Positions 6,625-13,886 of a DNA stretch of 14,442 nt are shown piece by piece. The first letter of the stretch is position 1. Every line of letters starts with the position of its first letter. The position numbers were made by a program, and so were the translations under genes. Under the pieces are notes generated by a model. That model did not search any database. It was given only the letters and a program-made list of their open reading frames with translations, and was not told where the DNA came from. The stretch is from positions 1-14,442 of the forward strand of contig CAIMHL010000530.1 in assembly GCA_903840825.1 (NCBI GenBank). Direction: 5' to 3'. This DNA is from an uncultured beta proteobacterium. Its GTDB lineage: Bacteria; Pseudomonadota; Gammaproteobacteria; Burkholderiales; Burkholderiaceae_C.

Positions 6625-8307
6625 ATGGAAAAAATCTGGTTGAAAAATTACCCCCCCGGCGTGGCAGCCGAGGTGGACATTCATGCATTTGCATCACTGC
6701 GCGATGTACTGCGCCGCACCTGCGACCGCTTTGCCGACCTGCCCGCTTACAGCAACATGGGGGCAACCCTCACTTATGCCGAGCTTGACCAGCACAGCCG
6801 AGACTTTGCCGCCTACCTGCAAGACACCCTGAAACTCAACCGGGGGGACCGGGTGGCCCTCATGATGCCTAACTTGCTCCAATACCCAGTGGCTTTGTTT
6901 GGCGTCTTGCGTGCGGGCATGGTGGTGGTTAACGTCAACCCGCAGTACACCCCCACCGAGCTGGAGCACCAACTCAAGGACTCGGGCGCGGTGGCTATTT
7001 TGGTGCTGGAAAACTTTGCCCACACCCTGCAGGAAGTGCTCAATAAAAACCCGGCCATGCACCTGCACGTCATCACCACCGAGGTGGGGGACATGTTCCC
7101 GGTGGTCAAAGAGTTGCTCACCAATGTCGTGGTCAAGTACGTCAAAAAAATGGTGCCTGCGTGGGACATACCGGGCGCCCTTGAGTTCAACGCCACGCTG
7201 CGCCTAGGGCATTCGCTGCCCCTGCACCATGTGCCCCTGAGCCACGCCGATGTCGCTTTTTTGCAGTACACCGGGGGCACCACGGGGGTTGCCAAAGGCG
7301 CCATTCTCACGCATGGCAATCTGGTGGCCAACCTGCAGCAGCTCAGCGCCTGGATAGCCCATGACCTGATCGACGGCAAGGAGACCATGGTGTGCCCCCT
7401 GCCGCTCTACCATGTGTTTGCGCTGACGGCCAGCCTAGTGTTTTTCAAGATTGGCGCGCATGCTATTTTGATCACCAACCCGCGAGACATCCCCGCCTTT
7501 GTCCACGATCTCAAAAAGGTCCCCTTCACCGCCATCATTGGTGTCAATACTCTGTACCGGGCTTTGCTGGACTCCCCAGAGTTTGCCGAGGTGCCCACCC
7601 AACATTTGAAGGTAGTTGTGGCCGGCGGCATGGCCGTGCAGCGCGTGGTGGCCGAGCGCTGGAAAGCCGCCACGGGCGTGCCCATCATCGAGTCTTATGG
7701 CTTGACCGAGACCTCGCCCGGTGCCATTTCCAACCCCTTGAATATTTCCGACTGGACCGGCACCATCGGCATGCCCCTCCCCGCCACGGAGGCCACCATT
7801 TTGGACGAAGACGGGCGGGAACTGCCCTTGGGCGAAGTGGGTGAAATCGGCATTCGTGGGCCGCAGGTCATGCCCGGTTACTGGAACCGGCCCGAAGAAA
7901 CCGCCAAAGTGTTCACACCACAAGGCTGGCTGCGCACAGGCGATATGGGGTTTATGGACGAGCGGGGTTATTTCAAAATCACCGACCGCAAGAAAGACAT
8001 GATCATCGTCTCGGGCTTCAAGGTGTTCCCCAATCAGATAGAAGACGTGGTGGCGCTGCACCCCGGCGTGCTGGAAGTCGCTGCCATCGGTGCCCCCGAC
8101 GAGCGCTCAGGCGAGGTAGTCAAAATTGTGGTCGTGCGCCACGACCTCACCCTGACCGAGCAAGCCCTGCTGGACCACTGCAAACAACACCTGACCGACT
8201 ACAAACTCCCCAAACTCGTCGAATTTCGCAGCGAGCCCTTGCCCAAGACCAATCTAGGCAAGATTTTGCGGCGGCAGTTGCGGGATGAAATGGTGAGGGC
8301 TAAGTAG
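6625..8307 (+). CDS. fadD: Long-chain fatty-acid--CoA ligase
   Basis: This is an ATP-dependent acyl-CoA synthetase of the ANL superfamily: fatty acid + ATP + CoA gives acyl-CoA, AMP and PPi, priming fatty acids for beta-oxidation at the inner face of the membrane. The 560-residue product (E. coli FadD is 561) has the P-loop YTGGTTGVAKGA (215-226), the adenylation motif SYGLTETSP (357-365), and GWLRTGD...ITDRKKDMIIVSGFKVFPNQIE (434-473, the FadD signature with hinge). The C-terminal catalytic Lys546 is in TNLGKILRR. It begins MEKIWLKNYPPGV, as many proteobacterial FadDs do. The ATG at 6625 has a strong GGGGAGG 5 bases upstream, so the in-frame GTG at 6580 is less likely. It is convergent with the RES toxin gene, with 18 bp between stops. 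Substrate chain length is inferred from family resemblance only. Confidence 0.94.
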   Translation: MEKIWLKNYPPGVAAEVDIHAFASLRDVLRRTCDRFADLPAYSNMGATLTYAELDQHSRDFAAYLQDTLKLNRGDRVALMMPNLLQYPVALFGVLRAGMVVVNVNPQYTPTELEHQLKDSGAVAILVLENFAHTLQEVLNKNPAMHLHVITTEVGDMFPVVKELLTNVVVKYVKKMVPAWDIPGALEFNATLRLGHSLPLHHVPLSHADVAFLQYTGGTTGVAKGAILTHGNLVANLQQLSAWIAHDLIDGKETMVCPLPLYHVFALTASLVFFKIGAHAILITNPRDIPAFVHDLKKVPFTAIIGVNTLYRALLDSPEFAEVPTQHLKVVVAGGMAVQRVVAERWKAATGVPIIESYGLTETSPGAISNPLNISDWTGTIGMPLPATEATILDEDGRELPLGEVGEIGIRGPQVMPGYWNRPEETAKVFTPQGWLRTGDMGFMDERGYFKITDRKKDMIIVSGFKVFPNQIEDVVALHPGVLEVAAIGAPDERSGEVVKIVVVRHDLTLTEQALLDHCKQHLTDYKLPKLVEFRSEPLPKTNLGKILRRQLRDEMVRAK

Positions 8308-8325
8308 GCCTAACGCTTCTGGTGC

Positions 8326-8787
8326 TCAATCATTTCGCATGAACAAGCGCTGGTCCCAGATGACTTTTTGACTGTGTGACACCTCTAGGTGCTTGGCATG
8401 GGGGTGCAGCGGGTTGACCACCGCATTCCACTCCAGCGCAGCAACAACGGAGGGGACGATCAAAACAAGACTCCGAGCCTCTTGAATCCATAGGTCGCCA
8501 AAACGCTGGGCAATTGAGTGGTCGTCGCTATCCCAGCCATTGGGCAGCGACTCTGCCCCGTGACGCTCAATGAAAACCGTGTCGGAGAGTTCGGCCACCA
8601 CATAAGCCTGCGTGGCGGGGATACGGCCAATATTGGCATGAACCAGAATTTCCAGCATGGCGCAGGCATAGCTCAGCGAACCATAAATAACGGGGCGACC
8701 CGGGCTGTTCCAGCGCCCCCCCACCATGGCTGCGCCGGTGCCGTCCCACAGCGGATGCCGACTGTCCCCAATGCGGTAGATTCGCAT
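8326..8787 (-). CDS. RES-domain toxin of a type II toxin-antitoxin pair
   Basis: RES-domain toxins deplete cellular NAD+ (glycohydrolase or phosphorolytic cleavage) and arrest growth when not bound by antitoxin. The 153-residue product shows the three name-giving residues in context: Arg25 in GGRWNSPG, Glu46 in AMLEILVH, and Ser113 in VLIVPSVV. The following EWNAVVNPLHP (119-129) is the usual RES ending. The start is ATG 8787, whose A is also the last base of the antitoxin TGA (TGATG); a TTG one codon earlier is in frame but unnecessary. The one-base overlap and the antitoxin-first order are typical of these modules. It is convergent with fadD. Enzymatic activity is inferred from the family, not shown. 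Confidence 0.9.
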   Translation of the reverse strand: MRIYRIGDSRHPLWDGTGAAMVGGRWNSPGRPVIYGSLSYACAMLEILVHANIGRIPATQAYVVAELSDTVFIERHGAESLPNGWDSDDHSIAQRFGDLWIQEARSLVLIVPSVVAALEWNAVVNPLHPHAKHLEVSHSQKVIWDQRLFMRND

Positions 8788-9215
8788 CAAGCCGCAATGC
8801 CGTAATAGAGTTTCCAGAGCAAGGCCTCAACCCGACGGGCACCCAGTTCTGTCATTGACACATCCAACGGCGTGTGCCCCTGCAGCATGGGGTGAGGCGT
8901 GCTCAGGAAGGCGCGTGCATCATCCTCAGAATTCCAGACGTACTCGGCAGTGGCAAACATCCGGGCCAGCCGCTCGGCCCGCCCGGACTCATCTGCCGTG
9001 AGATGGGTACGCCGCCGCTTGTAAGTGGCTTCGGGAATGATGCGGTAAAGCAGTTTTTTTCGTTCTTCACCAGACTTACAGACACGATCCACACTGGCCT
9101 TTAGCGCGCCTTTGGGCAGTCCGTGGGCGACCAACTCATCGAGCTCTGCAAATGAGTGTGGCGCCGGCACCAGCGCCATGACGAAGGCAATTTTTTCAGG
9201 GGTGACAAGAACCAT
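8787..9215 (-). CDS. Antitoxin of the Xre/MbcA/ParS (DUF2384) family
   Basis: This is the antitoxin paired with the RES toxin. In this family an N-terminal helix-turn-helix part binds DNA and represses the operon, and the C-terminal DUF2384 domain covers the toxin active site. The 142-residue product has a helical N-terminal part with SFAELDELVAHGLPKGAL (21-38) and a basic YKRRR (65-69). The toxin-binding end, about 95-142, contains FLSTPHPMLQGHTPLD and ends in a hydrophobic helix (EALLWKLYYGIAA). The start is well supported by AAAGGAG 5 bases upstream of the ATG. The gene begins 79 bp after the uvrA stop, on the same strand, with its own palindrome-rich promoter. Autoregulation is inferred. 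Confidence 0.9.
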   Translation of the reverse strand: MVLVTPEKIAFVMALVPAPHSFAELDELVAHGLPKGALKASVDRVCKSGEERKKLLYRIIPEATYKRRRTHLTADESGRAERLARMFATAEYVWNSEDDARAFLSTPHPMLQGHTPLDVSMTELGARRVEALLWKLYYGIAA

Positions 9216-9224
9216 GATATCTCC

Positions 9225-9285
9225 TTTGGTATCAATTGATTCCCGAATTTTAGATCAATTGATGGAATTTACGCAGGATACCAAA
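9225..9285 (-). promoter_or_regulatory. Promoter and operator cluster of the toxin-antitoxin operon
   Basis: Between uvrA and the antitoxin there are two identical 10-bp palindromes ATCAATTGAT (9231-9240 and 9254-9263), with starts 23 bp apart. An outer perfect 9-bp inverted repeat, TTTGGTATC (9225-9233) and GATACCAAA (9277-9285), surrounds them. On the minus strand TAAAAT (9252-9247) lies between the two palindromes and is a good -10 candidate; the predicted start near 9240 would fall inside the promoter-distal palindrome. The -35 is weak. Binding of the antitoxin or the complex to both sites would block polymerase, as expected for autoregulation. Confidence 0.65.
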
Positions 9286-9294
9286 ATCACCAAC

Positions 9295-12200
9295 TCACAA
9301 CAACCGCTTCAAATACCGCCCCGTGTGGCTGGCCGGGTTGTTGGCCAGCTCTTCGGGTGTGCCCACCCCCACCACTTGGCCGCCGCCAGCGCCACCTTCG
9401 GGGCCCATGTCGATCAGCCAGTCAGCGGTTTTGATGACGTCTAGGTTGTGCTCGATCACCACAATCGTGTTGCCAGCGTCGCGCAGCTGGTGCAGCACTT
9501 TGAGCAGCAGATTGATGTCGGCAAAGTGCAGGCCAGTAGTGGGCTCGTCCAGAATGTAGAGGGTGCGCCCGGTGTCGCGTTTGCTCAGCTCCAGCGCCAG
9601 TTTGACGCGCTGCGCCTCGCCGCCCGAAAGCGTGGTGGCGGCTTGGCCCAGGCGGATGTAAGAGAGGCCCACATCCAGCAGGGTGTGCAGTTTGCGGGCG
9701 ATGCTGGGCAGGGCCTTGAAATACTCGTAAGCCGCCTCGACCGTGAGGTCGAGGATTTGCGCGATGTTTTTGCCCTTGTAGAGCACTTCCAGTGTTTCGC
9801 GGTTGTAGCGCTTGCCCGCGCACACATCGCAGGGCACGTACACATCGGGCAAAAAGTGCATCTCCACCTTCACCATGCCGTCTCCTTGGCAGGCTTCGCA
9901 GCGGCCACCGGCCACGTTAAAGCTAAAACGCCCCGGGCCGTAGCCGCGCTCGCGGGCCATCGGCACCTCGGCCATCAGCTCACGGATGGGGGTAAACAGG
10001 CCGGTGTAGGTGGCGGGGTTGGAGCGCGGGGTGCGCCCGATGGGCGACTGGTCGACGTTGATGACTTTGTCGAAATGCTCTATGCCTTCAATCGACTCGT
10101 GCGCGGCGGGTTCCTCGTGGGCTCGGTACAGCGTGCGGGCCACTGCCGTGTACAGCGTGTCGTTCACCAAGGTTGACTTGCCTGAGCCCGACACGCCGGT
10201 CACGCAGGTCAGCAATCCCACGGGAAACTCCACACTCACTCCGCGCAAGTTGTGGCCCGTGGCCCCTATCACGCGCAAACACTGCATGTCGCCTTGCGTG
10301 GCTAGGTGGCGGGCTTCGCGCGCGCCGCGCCGCTCGGCCGCTGGGCTGGGCGCGTGGTGGCTTGACTTGTATTTGTCAGCCGAAGGTTTGGCGTAAACCG
10401 TAGGCAGCCAGGCGGTGCGTTTTTTGGGCACCTCAATTTTGAGGGTGCCTGCCAGGTACTGGCCGGTGAGCGAGCGGGGGTTGGCCTTGACTTCGTCAAA
10501 CGTGCCTTGCGCCATCACGCGCCCGCCGTGCAGACCGGCGCCCGGCCCCATGTCAATCACATGGTCGGCGGCGCGCATCATGTCTTCGTCGTGCTCGACC
10601 ACCAGCACGCTGTTGCCGATGTTGCGCAGGTGTTTCAGGGTCTCAATCAGGCGGTCGTTGTCGCGCTGGTGCAGACCGATACTGGGCTCGTCCAGCACGT
10701 ACATCACGCCGGTCAGGCCGGAACCAATCTGGCTGGCCAGGCGAATGCGCTGCGATTCACCGCCGCTGAGCGTCTCGGCACTGCGGTCCAGGCTCAGGTA
10801 ATTCAAGCCCACATCGTTCAAGAATTTGAGGCGCAGGCCAATTTCTCGCACCACTTTTCCCGCAATTTCGCCCTTGGCGCCGCTCATTTGCAGCGTATTG
10901 AAGTAAGTAAAGGCGTCGCGCAGCGTGGAGTGGCTGATCTCAAAAATAGCGCGGGCTTGCGCGCCTTCGCCAATTTTGACGTGGCGGGCTTCACGCCGCA
11001 GGCGCGAGCCGCCGCAGTCTGTACACGGCTGAGTGCTGCGGTAGCGGGCCAGGTCTTCGCGCACTAGGGCAGAGTCGGTCTCGCGGTAGCGCCGCTGCAT
11101 ATTGGGGATGATGCCCTCGAACGGGTGCTTTTTGCTGACCTTTTTGCCGATCGATGCGCCGGAGTCCATCACGTAGCTGAACTTGATGTCTTCCTCGCCT
11201 GAGCCCTGCAACACGGCTTGTTGCACCTCAGGCGGCAACGATTCAAAGGCGTGGTCGATGTCAAATTTGTAGTGCTTGGCCAGGCTTTCCAGCAGGGCAA
11301 AGTAATAGCCGTTGCGCCGGTCCCAGCCTTTGATGGCACCGCTGGCCAGGCTTAGCGTAGGGAAAGCCACCACCCGCGCCGGGTCAAAAAACTCTTGCAT
11401 GCCCAAGCCATCGCAGGCCGGGCAAGCGCCCACGGGCGAGTTGAACGAGAACAGGCGCGGCTCCAACTCGCTGATGGAGTAGCTGCAAGTGGGGCAAGAA
11501 AATTTGGCGTTAAATAAATACTCTTTCGGGTTGTAGGGCACGTCAGTCATGCTAGAGACGCTATCAATTTCTAAGGCAATCGCGCGGCCATTGGCGACCC
11601 GAAGCGCCGCCTCGAAACTCTCGGCCAGGCGCTGGCGCAGGTTGTCGTAGTCGGTGCGGGCGCCGTTGGGCGACGGCACGGCCCCGTCGCTGGGTTCTGA
11701 CAACGCAAGGTGAACCGGTGCGTGGCGTACTTTGATGCGGTCAATGACGACATCGATGTCGTGCTTTTCGGTTTTCTTCAAGACCGGCAGTTGGTCAAAC
11801 TCATAGGCTTGGCCGTTCACCCGAAAGCGCACATAGCCTTGCGCCTGCATGTCGGCAAACACATCCAAAAACTCGCCTTTTTTCTCACGGGCAATGGGCG
11901 CCAAAATCATCAACCGGGTGTCCACGGGCAGGGCCAGCACGGCGTCCACCATTTGGCTCACGGTTTGGGCTTGCAAAGGTAGCGCGTGCTCGGGGCAAAA
12001 CGGCGTGCCCGCGCGGGCAAACAGCAGGCGCAAATAGTCATGAATCTCGGTGACGGTGCCCACGGTGGAGCGCGGGTTGTGCGAGGTGGCCTTTTGCTCA
12101 ATGGAAATAGCGGGGCTCAAGCCCTCGATCACGTCCACATCGGGCTTGTCCATGAGCTGCAAAAACTGGCGCGCGTAGGTGGAGAGGCTTTCCACATAAC

Positions 12201-12366
12201 GGCGCTGGCCTTCGGCGTACAGGGTGTCAAATGCCAGGCTGGACTTGCCTGAGCCACTTAAGCCCGTGATCACCACCAGTTGGTTGCGCGGAATATCGAG
12301 GTCGATATTTTTGAGGTTGTGGGTGCGCGCCCCGCGAATACTGATGTTTTGCTGCTGCAAAGCCAT
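9295..12366 (-). CDS. uvrA: UvrABC excinuclease subunit A
   Basis: UvrA is the damage-sensing ATPase of nucleotide excision repair; it dimerises and loads UvrB at lesions. From ATG 12366 the product has 1023 residues. It has Walker A motifs GLSGSGKS (35-42) and GVSGSGKS (724-731), and ABC signatures LSGGESQR (533-540) and LSGGEAQR (913-920), each followed by a LDEP Walker B. Zinc modules are C291/C294/C315/C318 and C823/C826/C846/C849. E. coli UvrA has 940 residues; the extra length is mainly three insertions, around 216-243, 269-280 and 651-693. A TTG start at 12426 would add 20 residues with no family similarity; ATG 12366 starts just before the conserved RGARTHNLKNI. Neither start has a clear Shine-Dalgarno, and an inverted repeat covers the ATG. 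No canonical LexA box (CTGT-N8-ACAG) was seen upstream. Confidence 0.96.
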   Translation of the reverse strand: MALQQQNISIRGARTHNLKNIDLDIPRNQLVVITGLSGSGKSSLAFDTLYAEGQRRYVESLSTYARQFLQLMDKPDVDVIEGLSPAISIEQKATSHNPRSTVGTVTEIHDYLRLLFARAGTPFCPEHALPLQAQTVSQMVDAVLALPVDTRLMILAPIAREKKGEFLDVFADMQAQGYVRFRVNGQAYEFDQLPVLKKTEKHDIDVVIDRIKVRHAPVHLALSEPSDGAVPSPNGARTDYDNLRQRLAESFEAALRVANGRAIALEIDSVSSMTDVPYNPKEYLFNAKFSCPTCSYSISELEPRLFSFNSPVGACPACDGLGMQEFFDPARVVAFPTLSLASGAIKGWDRRNGYYFALLESLAKHYKFDIDHAFESLPPEVQQAVLQGSGEEDIKFSYVMDSGASIGKKVSKKHPFEGIIPNMQRRYRETDSALVREDLARYRSTQPCTDCGGSRLRREARHVKIGEGAQARAIFEISHSTLRDAFTYFNTLQMSGAKGEIAGKVVREIGLRLKFLNDVGLNYLSLDRSAETLSGGESQRIRLASQIGSGLTGVMYVLDEPSIGLHQRDNDRLIETLKHLRNIGNSVLVVEHDEDMMRAADHVIDMGPGAGLHGGRVMAQGTFDEVKANPRSLTGQYLAGTLKIEVPKKRTAWLPTVYAKPSADKYKSSHHAPSPAAERRGAREARHLATQGDMQCLRVIGATGHNLRGVSVEFPVGLLTCVTGVSGSGKSTLVNDTLYTAVARTLYRAHEEPAAHESIEGIEHFDKVINVDQSPIGRTPRSNPATYTGLFTPIRELMAEVPMARERGYGPGRFSFNVAGGRCEACQGDGMVKVEMHFLPDVYVPCDVCAGKRYNRETLEVLYKGKNIAQILDLTVEAAYEYFKALPSIARKLHTLLDVGLSYIRLGQAATTLSGGEAQRVKLALELSKRDTGRTLYILDEPTTGLHFADINLLLKVLHQLRDAGNTIVVIEHNLDVIKTADWLIDMGPEGGAGGGQVVGVGTPEELANNPASHTGRYLKRLL

Positions 12367-12383
12367 GGCAAGGTACTTGCCAT
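12365..12383. repeat. 19-bp inverted repeat overlapping the uvrA start codon
   Basis: ATGGCAAG (12365-12372) and CTTGCCAT (12376-12383) are perfect 8-bp arms around GTA. On the minus strand the promoter-proximal arm comes first, and the distal arm ends in the first two bases of the uvrA ATG. In RNA this could form a short hairpin sequestering the start codon; in DNA it could be an operator. If the upstream TTG start is used, it is simply coding sequence. Confidence 0.5.
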
Positions 12384-12625
12384 CGGGATGGTGTTCGATA
12401 AAGGGGCCGTCAACAGGAGAATTCAAGGTGCAATGTGCTCAGGAAAACTCAACATGATAGTGAAAGTTTGGAGGCTTGATACTTTTCATCCAAGGGCAGC
12501 TTTTATATCAGGGACAATTCAGGGCTTGTGTGGCCTCGAATTTTTACGGCCTCGCGCGTTGGAGACCCCTTTTGCAAGCAGTTGCCCCCCCGTTGACGGA
12601 ATCCAGCAGCGCCGCTGTCGGCACC
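12384..12625. other. Divergent intergenic region between uvrA and the MFS gene
   Basis: This is the largest non-coding stretch of the window. It must hold the promoters of both divergent genes, but no strong sigma-70 pair stands out. On the plus strand TTGATA (12476-12481) followed by TTTTAT after 19 bases is a weak candidate for the MFS gene. No LexA-type CTGT-N8-ACAG site, no terminator, no RNA gene and no convincing small protein were seen. Weak in-frame extensions of both flanking genes (TTG 12426 for uvrA, TTG 12476 for the transporter) run into it. Confidence 0.5.
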
Positions 12626-13822
12626 ATGACGCCGCTTGAGCGACGCGCCAGCTTTTCCCTGGCCTCCATTTTTGCCCTGCGCATGCTGGGCCTCTTTCTC
12701 ATCCTGCCGGTCTTCGCCATTGAAGCCAGCAAATACCCCGGCGGCACCGACCCGGCGCTGATCGGCCTCGCCATGGGCATTTACGGCCTGACGCAAGCGG
12801 TGTTGCAGTTCCCGTTTGGCCTAGCGTCTGACCGACTGGGGCGCAAGCGCGTCATCATTTTTGGTTTGCTGGTGTTTGCACTCGGCAGCTTTATGGCCGC
12901 TTGCGCCAGCAGCCTCACGGGTCTGGCCATAGGGCGCGCAATACAGGGCGCAGGTGCCGTGTCAGCCGCCGTGACCGCCTTGCTGGCCGACCAGACACGC
13001 GACGTGGTGCGTACCAAATCCATGGCGCTGGTGGGCGCGAGCATCGGGCTGATGTTTGCACTCTCACTGGTGGCCGCGCCTATGCTGGTGGCCTTCACCG
13101 GCTTGTCGGGCTTGTTTGGCTTGACCGGCTGCCTGGCACTGGCCGGTGTGGCGGTGGTGATTTGGTGGGTTCCAGCCGAGCCTGCAGAACATAAAAACCA
13201 GCCCCGGGGCCGGCTGATGGAGGTCCTGCGCTTGCCCGCCTTGCTGCGCCTGAACTTTGGCGTGTTTATTTTGCACGCGGTGCAGTTGGCCATGTGGATG
13301 GCCGTGCCCGCCCTGCTGGAGCAAACCGGCCTGAGCCGCGATCAGCACTGGTGGATCTACCTGCCGGCTGTTTTGGCCTCGTTTGTGGTGATGGGTGCCA
13401 CTTTGTTTCCGATGGAAAAACGGGGCTATTTGCGCGCCGTGTTTTTAAGTGCCGTGGGCCTCATTACCTTGGTGCAGGTCGGTTTTTGGGCTTTGTCCTT
13501 CGGCGCGCCCAGCCAACTGGGCTTGGGCTTGATGCTGTTTGTGTTCTTTTGCGGCTTCAACGTACTGGAAGCCAGCCAGCCCAGCATGGTGTCAAAGGTA
13601 GCGCCCGCCCACGCACGCGGCGCTGCCATGGGGGTGTACAACACGCTGCAATCCCTGGGCTTTTTTGCCGGTGGCGCTTTGGGCGGTTACTTGGTCAAAG
13701 CCCTTGGGCCACAAGGCCTGTTTGCCATCTGTGCAGGCGCCATGCTGCTGTGGCTAATCGTGGCCTGGCCGATGCAGGCCCCCAAATTGGGCGTTGCCAG
13801 CCCGCCGCCAAAGGCTGGATAA
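12626..13822 (+). CDS. MFS transporter, YajR-like without YAM domain
   Basis: This is an inner-membrane transporter of the major facilitator superfamily, probably a proton-driven efflux protein; the substrate is unknown. The 398-residue product has about 12 membrane segments. The MFS motif A is GLASDRLGRKRV (65-76), after LIGLAMGIYGLTQAVLQFPF, and the second half carries RGAAMGVYNTLQSLGFFAGGALGG. The start MTPLERRA...LRMLGLFLILPVF closely resembles E. coli YajR, which supports ATG 12626 over a TTG 50 codons upstream. E. coli YajR is about 454 residues and ends in a ferredoxin-like YAM domain; this protein stops after TM12 with a short Pro-rich tail. There is no Shine-Dalgarno before the ATG. 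It is divergent from uvrA and 64 bp upstream of ssb. Confidence 0.9.
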   Translation: MTPLERRASFSLASIFALRMLGLFLILPVFAIEASKYPGGTDPALIGLAMGIYGLTQAVLQFPFGLASDRLGRKRVIIFGLLVFALGSFMAACASSLTGLAIGRAIQGAGAVSAAVTALLADQTRDVVRTKSMALVGASIGLMFALSLVAAPMLVAFTGLSGLFGLTGCLALAGVAVVIWWVPAEPAEHKNQPRGRLMEVLRLPALLRLNFGVFILHAVQLAMWMAVPALLEQTGLSRDQHWWIYLPAVLASFVVMGATLFPMEKRGYLRAVFLSAVGLITLVQVGFWALSFGAPSQLGLGLMLFVFFCGFNVLEASQPSMVSKVAPAHARGAAMGVYNTLQSLGFFAGGALGGYLVKALGPQGLFAICAGAMLLWLIVAWPMQAPKLGVASPPPKAG

Positions 13823-13843
13823 TCAGGCCATCAAGGTATTTTT

Positions 13844-13871
13844 TTGGGCAGCGGTGGCGCTGCTCTTTACT
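13844..13871 (+). promoter_or_regulatory. Weak candidate ssb promoter containing a hairpin-forming repeat
   Basis: TTGGGC (13844-13849) and TTTACT (13866-13871) are 16 bases apart and end 15 bases before the ssb ATG. Between them lies a perfect inverted repeat GCAGCG / CGCTGC (13848-13853 and 13858-13863) with a 4-base loop. Both hexamers are imperfect. ssb may instead be read through from the transporter gene. Confidence 0.3.
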
Positions 13872-13886
13872 GACAAAAGGAAAATC

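Noticed and set aside
7435..8061. Long minus-strand open frame inside fadD
   Set aside because: Antisense shadow of a clear acyl-CoA ligase, with no recognisable protein features of its own.
8308..8325. Possible terminator between fadD and the RES toxin gene
   Set aside because: The 18-base gap has no hairpin followed by T residues.
9231..9263. ATCAATTGAT repeats as attachment sites or transposon ends
   Set aside because: They lie 23 bp apart in the antitoxin promoter with no integrase, transposase or matching copy on the other side of the module; an operator role is simpler.
12367..12625. LexA box for SOS control of uvrA
   Set aside because: No CTGT-N8-ACAG match was found by eye on either strand; a divergent site cannot be excluded without a scan.
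13838..13865. T-run plus hairpin before ssb as a terminator of the transporter gene
   Set aside because: The T-run precedes the stem rather than following it on the plus strand, and on the minus strand it becomes an A-run, so neither direction fits an intrinsic terminator.
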